From Bacteroidales bacterium (GTDB lineage: Bacteria > Bacteroidota > Bacteroidia > Bacteroidales > F082): a stretch of DNA of 34,199 nt. The DNA lies in assembly GCA_018400955.1 (NCBI GenBank), contig JAGYLH010000036.1, positions 1-34,199 of the forward strand. Direction: 5' to 3'. This document shows, in pieces, positions 24,436 through 32,763 of the stretch. Numbering within the stretch: position 1 is the stretch's first letter; every line of letters starts with the position of its first letter. The notes beneath the pieces are model-generated. The model saw nothing but the letters and a program-made list of their open reading frames with translations, was not told the DNA's origin and did not search any database. Position numbers and translations under genes: made by a program.

Positions 24436-25535
24436 ATGAAAAATAAACTATTGCTGTTCGTCTTAACCGCATTTATATTGGGATCATGCGGAACATCCGT
24501 CGATAATTCTTTCACTATAAAAGTGGATGCTGAGCATGTAGATGGAAAAAAATTGACCTTGGAAAAGCGTGCCAATGGCGAATGGATCAAGCTTGATTCA
24601 GCTGTGATAGCAGAAGGGACCGCTACTTTCTCAGGTGAAATTTTAGATCCGGAGATGTACTTCTTAAACCTCGAAGATGTACGTGCAGCCTATGGCTTTT
24701 TTGCCGAGCCTGCCGAGATTACGGTGAAACTTGACGCACAAAACACACGGGAATCCATCACCACTGGATCGGCCACACAGGACCGCTATATGGCTTTTTT
24801 ACAGGAATATGATGTTTATAGCAACCAATTGCGTGAATTTGGCCAGGCTTACCGTCAGGCGGATTTGAATGGCGACGAGCAAGCCAAAACCGATGCTGAA
24901 CAAGCCTACGAAGCCGTTGAAGCCGAGCAGTCTGCTTTTTTGGTAAACTATATAAGCGAGAATGGAAATGATGTGGTAGCCCATTATATGTTGTTTCGTA
25001 ATTCATACCTGTTTGATTTAGAAGAACTTGAAGCAATGATCCTTCATTTCGATCCGAATGCGCAATCCGCTTATTCCAAAGAAATGTTTGACAGGGTAGG
25101 TACCTTAAGAAAAGTAGCTGTAGGACAGCCTTTTGTTGATTTCGAACAAGCAGATCCTGATGGGGAAATGATAGCGCTTTCCGAACTGGTTGGAGAAAAA
25201 TATTTACTGATTGATTTCTGGGCTTCGTGGTGCGCCCCCTGTCGCCAGGAAAACCCAAACATCGTGGCTGTTTACCAAGACTATAAAGACAAAGGGTTTG
25301 ATGTTTTCGGGGTTTCGCTTGATACCAGTCACGAAAAATGGCTCGAAGCCATTGAAGCAGATCAACTCACCTGGTCACGTTTCGGACCTTGCAGGATGGG
25401 GCAATGCTGCCGGCAAGCTTTATGGCGTGCAATCTATTCCACACAGTGTGCTGTTGGATAAAAATGAGTACCATCATAGCCAAAAATTTGCGCGATGAAG
25501 AACTCCGCTCGAAAATCGCAGAATTGTTGGATTAG
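24436..25535 (+). CDS. TlpA-like thiol-disulfide oxidoreductase lipoprotein (DUF4369 + thioredoxin), two frameshifts
   Basis: The lipoprotein signal MKNKLLLFVLTAFILGSCG is followed by a DUF4369 domain (about residues 25-110), a helical linker and a thioredoxin fold with LLIDFWASWCAPCRQENPN (Cys266 and Cys269). It would reduce or exchange disulfides in exported proteins. The frame shifts near 25373, where GHVSDLAGWGNAAGKLYGVQ continues in another frame, and again near 25465, where GTIIAKNLRDEELRSKIAELLD follows to the stop at 25535. Correcting both gives about 366 aa, normal for this Bacteroidota family, so the error or mutation only affects the last quarter. The cis-Pro of thioredoxin (SIPHS) survives in the middle frame. 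Confidence 0.85.
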
Positions 25536-25627
25536 GGAGCGTATTTTGTGAGGCAGTTTGTTTGAGGGAGATTTTTTTGTGAGTCAGTGATGCTGTGTGT
25601 TTATGGGAGCGTATTTTTGTGAGTCAG
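25535..25627. repeat. Three degenerate 22-nt tandem repeats
   Basis: Copies at 25535-25556, 25566-25587 and 25605-25627 follow the pattern GGGAGCGTATTTTTGTGAGTCAG with a few changes each, separated by 9 and 17 bases. The first copy starts on the last base of the TlpA-like stop codon. Role unknown. Confidence 0.55.
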
Positions 25628-25633
25628 ATCAAA

Positions 25634-25686
25634 AATCTTCAATCTTAAGCCGTAAATCATAAATCAATAAAAAGTGATTGAAGATT
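25634..25686. repeat. Inverted repeat between convergent genes
   Basis: AATCTTCAATC (25634-25644) and GATTGAAGATT (25676-25686) are perfect inverted 11-mers; AATCATAAATC in the loop also partly matches GATTTATGATT to the right. This and two GATTGCAGAT copies just downstream (25690 and 25703) form an AT-rich palindromic block between the convergent TlpA-like gene and lutB. It could terminate transcription from both sides. Confidence 0.45.
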
Positions 25687-25747
25687 TATGATTGCAGATC
25701 AGCGATTGCAGATTTGGGGATTTTTCCAATATCAAAAATCTTTCTGG

Positions 25748-27131
25748 CTATTCTTTAACCTGTTCGCTTTCTTTCCAAAGTTTATTGAATGATTTGGGAG
25801 CAAATTTGGGCATTTGCCTTCAGCTACAGCTTTTTCCCATGAAATATTTCACCACAATATTTTGGTGGAAGAACCGACCATATCCATCATACTGCGTTTC
25901 ATCAGGATTTTTTGGAAGTTTTCACCAAAAAACGCTCGCCAAATTTAGTATGCCCTTCTTTTACTGCATCACTCCTGTTATGCAATAATAGTTCATGCAA
26001 GGTATTTTCACCGGACAAACCTCTGTACATTGGTACAAAGGGAAGAGGCTGGCCAATAGGTGCTGATTGATCCATACCCGAAAATGTGGTGTAATCACCA
26101 GATCCAATGGAAATTTGTAAGTGGTTTCGTAACTCTTGACGCCAATGTTTTTATACACCGGGCACACATTCAGGCTCAGGCACACAACGAAGATGCAGGT
26201 GCTATTTCGTTGCTTGAAGTGTAGTAAGCAATTTTGGTTCTGCCGTTATCAAGTAAAATCACACCATTTGTTTGAGTATAATGCCTTCATGCTCTTTACA
26301 GGACCACTTACTATGGAGTTGTACGTCTTTGGTGCTGTTTCTGCCGCCTTCACGTTGACAACAAAGTAAGAATAAATCCAGAGTGTGTTCCATGGTCAGG
26401 ATTATTTTCGATGCCTGCCACTACGATATGCAAATCAGGAAATGCCATCGTCATCAAGCCATTGCCTTCATTTTCAGTCCAATGCAACAGCACCTATGTC
26501 GGCAATCAAAAATTTGCACCGGTGATGCCTGCATCAGCTTCAACAAAATCGTTTCGCAATTTTTTCTGGCGGCGAAAGCAGTAATTTCTTCGGCTTGCAC
26601 TTTGCGGATCAAGACCAAATTTTTCATGAAACGGAGGGCTTGCAACATCTTCTTGGACTTATGCATGGTAAATTGTTACAATATGATAAGGTTTTCGCCC
26701 GCCTGCTGCACTATGTATTCACCCAAATCTGTTTCAATAGCTTCAATTTTCTTGCCTGCCAATGCCTCATTCAGCTCAATTTCTTCGGTTGTCATCGACT
26801 TTGATTTGACAACCTTTTTGGCCTTTCTTTCGTCAAGCAGATGCAAAATGGCCCCCAAAGCATCGGTATGGTCTTTGGCCCACACCACTTTTCCCCCATT
26901 ACGTCCAAAGTTGGTTTCAAACTCCGTAAGCAACTTGTCCAACTGGTAAATTGATTTGTATTTTATATTAGAAGCCCTTTGCCGTGCCAGTTCAAGATTG
27001 GCATAGCGTGCCTTGCCTTTCAGCACAGCCTGGTCGTAGCGGTCGATATTGAAATTTATCTTCCTGCGGTGCTCCTCATCAAAAGCTATTCGCGCTGCTT
27101 TTTGGTTAAATGTATTCTGATCTGTAGCCAT
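25748..27131 (-). pseudogene. lutB: LutB-type iron-sulfur protein (LUD domain), heavily frameshifted after residue 145
   Basis: The first ~145 codons (27131-26690) are intact: MATDQNTFNQKAARIAFDEE, ARQRASNIKYKS, FETNFGRNGGKVVWAKDHTDA, MTTEEIELNEAL and LGEYIVQQAGE. After that homology continues across frames: KPYHIVT, AMHKS, FHEKFGLDPQSAS, DAGITGANFLIADIGAVAL, EGNGLMTMAFPDLHIVVAGIE, LLDNGRTK, the ferredoxin motif NVCPVYKNIG (near 26150), CTEVCPVKIP (near 26015), LMKRSMMDMVG and the C-terminus MPKFAPKSFNKLWKESE to a stop at 25748. The span (about 461 codons) matches full-length LutB, a component of lactate oxidation. Ten or more small indels are needed. No lutA or lutC is adjacent. Follows rpiB by 3 bases. 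Confidence 0.82.
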
Positions 27132-27134
27132 TTC

Positions 27135-27575
27135 TTAGTTTATATCAGCAATTTTAGAAACACGTAATGCGTGGCGCCCTCCCTCAAAATCAGTGCCCAG
27201 AAAGGCTTCTACCATTTCCCAAGCTACATCAAAATCAACAAAACGTCCGGGCAAAGATAGTATGTTGGCGTTGTTGTGCTGCCGTATAAGTAACGCTTGC
27301 TCTTTGTTCCAGGCAAGGCCTGCCCTTACATTGGCATATTTATTAGCTGTCATTTGGGCACCATTTCCGCTACCACACAGGATGATTCCACGAAGGTATT
27401 TGCCATCGTTAATGGCTTTGGCCAGCGGATGAATATAATCAGGATAATCTACACTTTCATTGGAGTTTGTTCCATAATCAGCCACCTCATATCCTTTATC
27501 TATAAGCTTTTGCTTAATAAAAGACTTCATTTCAAATCCACCGTGATCACTTGCAATCGCTATCGTAATTGTCAT
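27135..27575 (-). CDS. rpiB: Ribose-5-phosphate isomerase B
   Basis: Interconverts ribose 5-phosphate and ribulose 5-phosphate. The 146-aa protein starts at MTITIAIASDHGGFEMK (27575); an upstream Met at 27626 would add an atypical N-terminus. Family features include D10-H11-G-G, DYGTNSNESVDYPDY, the active-site Cys67 in ILCGSGNGAQMTANK, RAGLAWNKEQA and RQHNNANILSLPGRF. The length is standard (about 145). Three bases separate its stop from the lutB start. Confidence 0.95.
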   Translation of the reverse strand: MTITIAIASDHGGFEMKSFIKQKLIDKGYEVADYGTNSNESVDYPDYIHPLAKAINDGKYLRGIILCGSGNGAQMTANKYANVRAGLAWNKEQALLIRQHNNANILSLPGRFVDFDVAWEMVEAFLGTDFEGGRHALRVSKIADIN

Positions 27576-28198
27576 GTTTTGCTTGTTGATAAAATTATAT
27601 GCAAAATTATTCATTTTCTCGAGCACGGTAAATTTTACAGCTTTATTATGAACACATTAAATAAATATGCCTTTTCACTGTCCTGAATTAAGCCTCTATC
27701 AATCAATTAAATGATAGTTTTCAACAACAACGCACACTGAATTGTTAATAGCTGTTACAAACTATTCATAAACACAGCCTATTTGGTAAGCTTATCAACA
27801 AAAGCCGAAAAAACCGGATTTTTATCAGATGTTATCAGTCGGATGTTAAAATATAATGAACAATTTATATCAAAAAACCGATTCAATTTTATCAACAAAT
27901 TCCCCTTTGCTAAACATATGCTTCTTAAATTATATATTTGTTTTTAAGATATATAAGTAAAAATTACTGTTAACTTTGTGTTCATAAAATCTGAAAAGTG
28001 AAATTTCCAAAACAAGTGAGAAGATTTTATACAGCTATTAACAGTTCCAATACATTATTAAATAATTATTTTTAAAATAAACTATATATATGGCTTTTGA
28101 GAATAAAAGTTCTGCAACATAGCGTGGAAAAGCTTTAAATTTGTCAAAAATAGCTTGACCGAAAAATCAGAAATGTAGCATTGAAAAAGGAAGCAAAG
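27576..28198. other. 623-base AT-rich divergent intergenic region
   Basis: No supportable gene. It separates minus-strand rpiB from plus-strand nadA. It contains two identical TTATCAACA 9-mers (27792-27800 and 27889-27897), further TTATCAG and TTCATAAA variants, and a very AT-rich block at about 27920-28100. TAACTTTG at 27971-27978 is a perfect -7 box facing nadA, but is 221 bases from its start. Confidence 0.6.
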
Positions 28199-29131
28199 AT
28201 GGATATTTTGAGGGAAATAGGGAAACTTAAAAAAGAAAAAAATGCTGTGATTTTGGCCCACTATTATCAAGTTCCTGAAATACAGGATATAGCTGATTAT
28301 GTGGGTGATAGTTTGGGTTTGGCGCAGCAGGCAGTCAAAACAACAGCAGATGTGATTGTGTTTGCAGGGGTGCATTTTATGGCCGAAACAGCTAAAATCC
28401 TTAATCCCGGAAAACTGGTTGTTTTGCCCGATCTTGAAGCAGGTTGCTCCCTGGCAGATGGCTGTCCACCCGATAAGTTTGCCGCATTCAAACAAAAGCA
28501 TCCGGATCATCTGGTTATTTCCTACATCAACTGTTCGGCAGCCATTAAAACCATGTCAGATGTAATTTGTACTTCGGGCAATGCTGTTCAAATTGTGGAA
28601 TCCTTTCCAAAAGACCAAAAGCTGATTTTTGCCCCGGATAAAAATTTGGGAGATTATATCAACAAAATCACCAGTCGCAACATGCTGCTGTGGGATGCTA
28701 CATGCGAAGTACACGACATTTTAACCACCGAAGCTGTCATCAAACTCAAACAAGCGCACCCCGATGCCAAGTTGATAGCGCATCCCGAATGCAAGGCCCA
28801 GGTATTGGCACTCGCTGATTTTATTGGTTCTACTACAGCATTACTTAAGTTTACGGCCAAGGATGTGGCTAAAAAATATATTGTAGCCACCGAAAGTGGT
28901 ATTTTGCACAAAATGCAGCAGCAATCGCCCGAAAAGGAATTTTTGGTGGCGCCAAGCGATGAAACATGCAATTGTAACGACTGCCCCTATATGAAGCTCA
29001 ATACGTTGGACAAGCTTTATGCAGCCCTCAAAAACGGGAAACCAGCCATTGAATTGGATGCTGATGTGATTGAAAAAGCGCGCATACCCATTCAGCGGAT
29101 GCTTGATATTTCGGATAAATTAGGTTTGTAA
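28199..29131 (+). CDS. nadA: Quinolinate synthase NadA
   Basis: [4Fe-4S] enzyme condensing iminoaspartate with dihydroxyacetone phosphate in NAD synthesis. The 310-aa sequence reads VILAHYYQVPEIQDIADYVGDSLGLAQ, GVHFMAETAKILNP, DLEAGCSLADGCP (Cys83 is a likely cluster ligand), YINCSAAIKTMSDVICTSGNA, WDATCEVHDILT, AHPECKAQVLALADFIGST and a C-terminal CNCNDCPYM. I use ATG 28199; TTG 28181 would add MKKEAK. No nadB or nadC adjoins. Confidence 0.96.
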   Translation: MDILREIGKLKKEKNAVILAHYYQVPEIQDIADYVGDSLGLAQQAVKTTADVIVFAGVHFMAETAKILNPGKLVVLPDLEAGCSLADGCPPDKFAAFKQKHPDHLVISYINCSAAIKTMSDVICTSGNAVQIVESFPKDQKLIFAPDKNLGDYINKITSRNMLLWDATCEVHDILTTEAVIKLKQAHPDAKLIAHPECKAQVLALADFIGSTTALLKFTAKDVAKKYIVATESGILHKMQQQSPEKEFLVAPSDETCNCNDCPYMKLNTLDKLYAALKNGKPAIELDADVIEKARIPIQRMLDISDKLGL

Positions 29132-29138
29132 AAATAAC

Positions 29139-29693
29139 ATGCCAAAAATGAAAAAGAAACCAATCTTTAATATGCTGCTTTTAATTGTAATGATGCTGCT
29201 GGGTTCAGCATGTTCTAAAAGCATTTATTTTACGCAAGTAATGAAGTATCAGGTCGAAGATCATGGTATAGACCTGCGTGATGTGCAGTTTTACAATTCG
29301 CGTAAATTCATTTTGCAACGAAATTTAACCATCGAAGAAACCAAGGTGGCACAAGGAAAGATTCGTTTTGAAAACGGACAGTTTATTGAACAAATCATTA
29401 TAAAAAAGAATACTCCGGGAGTGTGCGAAGAAATTGAACCCAATGCACTAATGATATCCTTTGAAACTGGGGAAAACCGCAACCTCAAATTTGTGCTTAA
29501 TACCAAAGATAATTATCAAATATCTGCCCTTGACTGGACAAAAAAATATGGCCGCGTAGCCTATGATACCACCTACTATTATATCATTCCGGGTGGTGAA
29601 AAAACACTGCTCAAAGTGAAGAAAGACGATATTTATAAAATTGACAGGCAAGAGCGCATAGCACCGGGCAGAAAAGTAATTCCTTCAAGTTAA
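29139..29693 (+). CDS. Hypothetical lipoprotein
   Basis: A 184-aa protein I do not recognise. The N-terminus is a lipoprotein signal ending at GSAC near residue 25 (a second Met, three codons in, is an equally good start). The mature part is beta-rich (FYNSRKFILQRNLTIEETKVAQGKIRFENGQFIEQIIIKKNTPGVCEEIEPN) with no clear catalytic pattern. It lies 7 bases after nadA and 10 bases before the MORN-repeat gene, so the three genes are probably co-transcribed. Confidence 0.8.
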   Translation: MPKMKKKPIFNMLLLIVMMLLGSACSKSIYFTQVMKYQVEDHGIDLRDVQFYNSRKFILQRNLTIEETKVAQGKIRFENGQFIEQIIIKKNTPGVCEEIEPNALMISFETGENRNLKFVLNTKDNYQISALDWTKKYGRVAYDTTYYYIIPGGEKTLLKVKKDDIYKIDRQERIAPGRKVIPSS

Positions 29694-29703
29694 GTATACC
29701 ACC

Positions 29704-31235
29704 ATGCCCGATATAAGGAATTTCATATTACTCCTTTCTTTTAGTTTGTTCGTGTTTGTGTCCCATGCACAAAACGACCAGTCAAAAGGCGAATTTACCA
29801 GGTATTATGATGATGAGGGCAAGCTGTCAAGCGAAGGTTATTTGGTTGATGGAAAACCGGATGGATACTGGAAAACATATTATCCTGACAGCACCTTGAA
29901 ATCGGAAGGCAACAGGAAGAATTTCGAACTCGATAGCCTGTGGTCTTTTTATGATGAAAGTGGAAACATAACGCTTCAAATCAACTACAAACAAGGAAAG
30001 CGGCATGGCGAAAGGGTAACTTACCTGCCGGATGAAATAGTGTGCGAAAATTTTCAAAATGATAAAAAGCAAGGTCTGACCCGGCATTTTTCGTTGAATG
30101 GCCAATTATTGAAATCTATCCCTTTTGATAACGGACTGGAAGAGGGGATAGCCCGCTATTATGATACGGATGGCAATGTGATAGAAATCATCACCTACCA
30201 GCGTGGATTTATTACCGATCGCGAACGAATCAACAGATATGATGCCAATAACAGAAAAAATGGTGTGTGGAAGTGGTTTTATGAAACGGGCGAACTCCGC
30301 ACCGAAGGTTACTACCGTCATGGCCTGCGCCATGGGGTATTCAAGGAATATGACCGAAAAGGAAACCTGGCGAAAATAACCAAGTATGTTGATGATATCA
30401 TACAGGAAAGTGCAGCCGAAGTAGCAAGGCTTGAATTGCGACGGGAATACTATCCCAGCGGAAAAGTAAAAGCCGAGGCCACATACCGCAATGGTGTGGC
30501 CGAAGGGGTGCGCCGCGAATACACTGAAACCGGCGAAATAGAAAAATCATTCTTTTTCAGAAATGGCATTGTCGTGGCCGAAGGAATTCTATCTGAAGCC
30601 GGGCAACGCGAAGGATACTGGCTCGAGTATTTTGCTGACGGAAGCCTGAAGGCCAGGGGGCAATACACACAGGACAAACGTACAGGGCAATGGGAATTTT
30701 TCTATCCGGGCGGCCAGCTTGAGCAAAAAGGCTATTTTACTGATGCAGGCTTGCCAACCGGCAAATGGTTGTGGTATTATGAAGACGGGTCACTGCTGCG
30801 TGAAGAGCAATATTTATACGGACTGCTTGATGGGATGATGACAGAATACGACCACGAGGGAGAAGTGCTGACAAGTGGCGATTACATAGAAGGACTTGAA
30901 GAAGGTTTTGGTTTCTCGATCATGGAGACCACCGCGAAGAAGGGGAATATGTAGCCGGTATGCGACAAGGAATATGGAAATACTTCTATCCTGATGGCAG
31001 CTTATCATTTGAGGGTCAATTTATTGAAGATAACCCCAATGGAACCCACAGCTGGTATTGGCCTGGCGGACGCAAGCGCGAAGAAGGGCAATTTGTGATG
31101 GGCCGGCGCAATGGCGAATGGGTAAAATATGATGAAAACGGTGTTGTATTGCTGACCATCACCTATGTGAACGGCATCGAAACTCGCTATGATGGCATTA
31201 GTATTCCACCTGACGAATTGGTAATTGAAGAATAA
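29704..31235 (+). CDS. Secreted MORN-repeat (YwqK-type) protein, one frameshift
   Basis: A signal peptide (MPDIRNFILLLSFSLFVFVSHA) is followed by about 18 repeats of the MORN/YwqK type: Y-x2-G-x-L-x-x-E-G-x-Y...G-x-W-x-x-Y-Y, for example GYWKTYYPDSTLKSEG, GVWKWFYETGELRTEGYY and GQWEFFYPGGQLEQKGYF. Near 30910 the frame shifts: GGTTTTGG should carry one more T to read EEGFWFLDHGDHREEGEYVAGMRQGIW, so the gene appears as 29704-30954 and 30960-31235. One base restores a protein of about 510 aa. The repeats form solenoid sheets; proteins of this type are often labelled as antitoxins in databases, but there is no toxin here and a structural or binding role outside the cytoplasm is more likely. Confidence 0.82.
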
Positions 31236-31283
31236 CAAGTTTTTTTTGTAAAGTTAATCAAGTAAAAGAAGTGCCTATTTTCC

Positions 31284-31291
31284 TATTTTTG
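31284..31291 (+). promoter_or_regulatory. -7 box before the OB-fold lipoprotein
   Basis: TATTTTTG, a full TAnnTTTG match, 34 bases before the ATG at 31326, after a run of T at 31240-31247. Confidence 0.45.
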
Positions 31292-31325
31292 CACATCTAT
31301 TAATCAAACCTAAAATTGAATTACA

Positions 31326-31871
31326 ATGAAAAACATCATTTTACTGAGCCTGATGGGCTTGTTTTTATTTAGTTGTGGAACATCTACCACACCAGAAGAA
31401 ACTACTGAAGATACCTTTGCCGAGGTTTTCACGCCTGCGAATTTTACTGAAACAGCAGGTGAATTTGTTGGCAAGGAAGTAAAGGTACAAGGAATAATTG
31501 ATCATGTGTGTAGCCATGGTGGAAAAAAAATGTTTCTGGTTGATACAGAATCAGATGGACGCATCAGAATCAATACTGGCGAAAACATGGCTGCTTTTAA
31601 ATCTGAATGGGAAGGTTCAGTAGTAGTAGCTACCGGTATTGTCGATGAATTTGTTATTGACGAAGCTTATTTGGCTGAATGGGAAGAAGAATTAAAAACA
31701 GAAATTCAGGAAGAAATAGAAAGTGAAGAAGGTTGTGAATACGAAAGTTATACAGCCACAGGTACCTACAAGCAAATTGAAAATCACAGGGCTGCCATGG
31801 CTGAAAAAGGCACCACTAAATTGTCCTTTTACAGTATTATTGCCACCGGCTACGAAATTATTGAAGATTAA
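31326..31871 (+). CDS. OB-fold lipoprotein
   Basis: A 181-aa lipoprotein (MKNIILLSLMGLFLFSCG, Cys17). The core FVGKEVKVQGIIDHVCSHGGKKMFLVDTESDGRIRINTGE has the pattern of small OB-fold domains (tRNA_anti-like) that occur in Bacteroidota lipoproteins; the VCSHGGKK segment and a second Cys in EGCEYES could bind metal or form a disulfide, which is inference. A long acidic helix (EEELKTEIQEEIESEEG) follows. Next to a PepSY membrane protein and likely co-transcribed with it. Confidence 0.75.
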   Translation: MKNIILLSLMGLFLFSCGTSTTPEETTEDTFAEVFTPANFTETAGEFVGKEVKVQGIIDHVCSHGGKKMFLVDTESDGRIRINTGENMAAFKSEWEGSVVVATGIVDEFVIDEAYLAEWEEELKTEIQEEIESEEGCEYESYTATGTYKQIENHRAAMAEKGTTKLSFYSIIATGYEIIED

Positions 31872-31880
31872 AGATTTATA

Positions 31881-31904
31881 GCAGCCTCATAGCCTTGGGG
31901 CTGC
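31881..31904 (+). terminator. Possible weak terminator or attenuating stem-loop
   Basis: GCAGCC (31881) pairs with GGCTGC (31899-31904) over a 12-base loop, followed by TTGTTCC. Only six pairs and a short T-rich tail, between the OB-fold gene and the PepSY gene. Confidence 0.3.
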
Positions 31905-31934
31905 TTGTTCCTTCCCCTAATTACAACTACTTAT

Positions 31935-32489
31935 ATGGCTTTTAAATGGAGAAAATGGAATAAGGCCGTCCACCGCGATTTTGGCTATTTCTTTTTCGGT
32001 ATGACTGTTATTTATGCCCTTTCAGGCATTGCCATCAACCACCGCGACGACTGGAACCCCAATTATATCATTGTTGAAAAACAAGTTGAAGTAGGACCGC
32101 TTGAGCAAGGCATGAACAAAGAAGAGGTGCTCCAATTGTTAAAGCCTTTCGGTGAAAACAAGGACTACCGCAGGCATTTTTACCCATCAACAAGCCGCCT
32201 GAAGGTTTTTCTGCATGGTGGAACGGCTGTTTTTGATACAGAGACGGGTTATGGTTATATCGAAAAAACCAAACGACGGCCCGTGTTTCGCGAAATGAAT
32301 TATCTGCACTATAACCCACAGAAATACTGGACGTGGTATTCAGACATATTTTCGGGCGCATTGATTGTAATGGCCCTCACAGGATTGTTTATTTCGCGTG
32401 GCCCTTATGGTATTTCAGCCCGCGGTGGATGGCTTACCCTGCTTGGAATCGCCTTGCCAGTGCTATTTTTAATCATTTATTTTTATTGA
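31935..32489 (+). CDS. PepSY-associated membrane protein
   Basis: A 184-aa protein from MAFKWRKWNKAVHRDFGYFFFG; the Met 10 codons earlier does not fit the family. A first membrane helix (YFFFGMTVIYALSGIAINH, about residues 18-36) is followed by a periplasmic PepSY-like segment (MNKEEVLQLLKPFGE...FYPSTSRLKVFLHGGTAVFDTETGYGYIEKTKRRP), then two C-terminal helices. His residues near the ends of the helices (IAINHRDDW; MNYLHYNP) are typical of this family, in which haem or iron roles are suspected. It could pair with the OB-fold lipoprotein. Function not established. Confidence 0.82.
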   Translation: MAFKWRKWNKAVHRDFGYFFFGMTVIYALSGIAINHRDDWNPNYIIVEKQVEVGPLEQGMNKEEVLQLLKPFGENKDYRRHFYPSTSRLKVFLHGGTAVFDTETGYGYIEKTKRRPVFREMNYLHYNPQKYWTWYSDIFSGALIVMALTGLFISRGPYGISARGGWLTLLGIALPVLFLIIYFY

Positions 32490-32490
32490 T

Positions 32491-32667
32491 ATGACCGGAC
32501 TTTGGATTGCCATCGCTTTTGTTTTCTGGTATGCCCTTTCGCTGTATATATCAGAAACATTTGATCAAAAAAGCCGTATAAGCAAACAATGGCTTTTTTT
32601 CATTAGTTTTGTTCTCAGTCCGGTAGCTGGAATGGTTTTGGTACTTCTTAGCAAAAAGCCAAACTAA
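32491..32667 (+). CDS. 58-aa small membrane protein
   Basis: Begins one base after the PepSY protein's stop. It encodes MTGLWIAIAFVFWYALSLYISETF, a short polar DQKSRISKQW loop, and a second helix FFISFVLSPVAGMVLVLLSKKPN. Two membrane helices and tight spacing support a real gene. I do not recognise a family; it may be an accessory subunit of the PepSY protein. Confidence 0.7.
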   Translation: MTGLWIAIAFVFWYALSLYISETFDQKSRISKQWLFFISFVLSPVAGMVLVLLSKKPN

Positions 32668-32763
32668 ATATAGCTTCTACCAATCAGGCATCATCAGCAA
32701 AATACTGGCATTTCAAGAGCGGATAAACCAGCCAACTAAAAGTGGCCCGAAAATATAAGCCTT

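Noticed and set aside
25961..26185. Minus-strand open frame with CPVYKN and CPVKIP taken at first for a separate small ferredoxin
   Set aside because: It is one surviving fragment of the frameshifted lutB; the same order of motifs continues in the adjoining frames.
29704..31235. Toxin-antitoxin antitoxin label for the MORN-repeat protein
   Set aside because: The YwqK label is inherited from database names; the protein has a signal peptide and no toxin gene adjoins.
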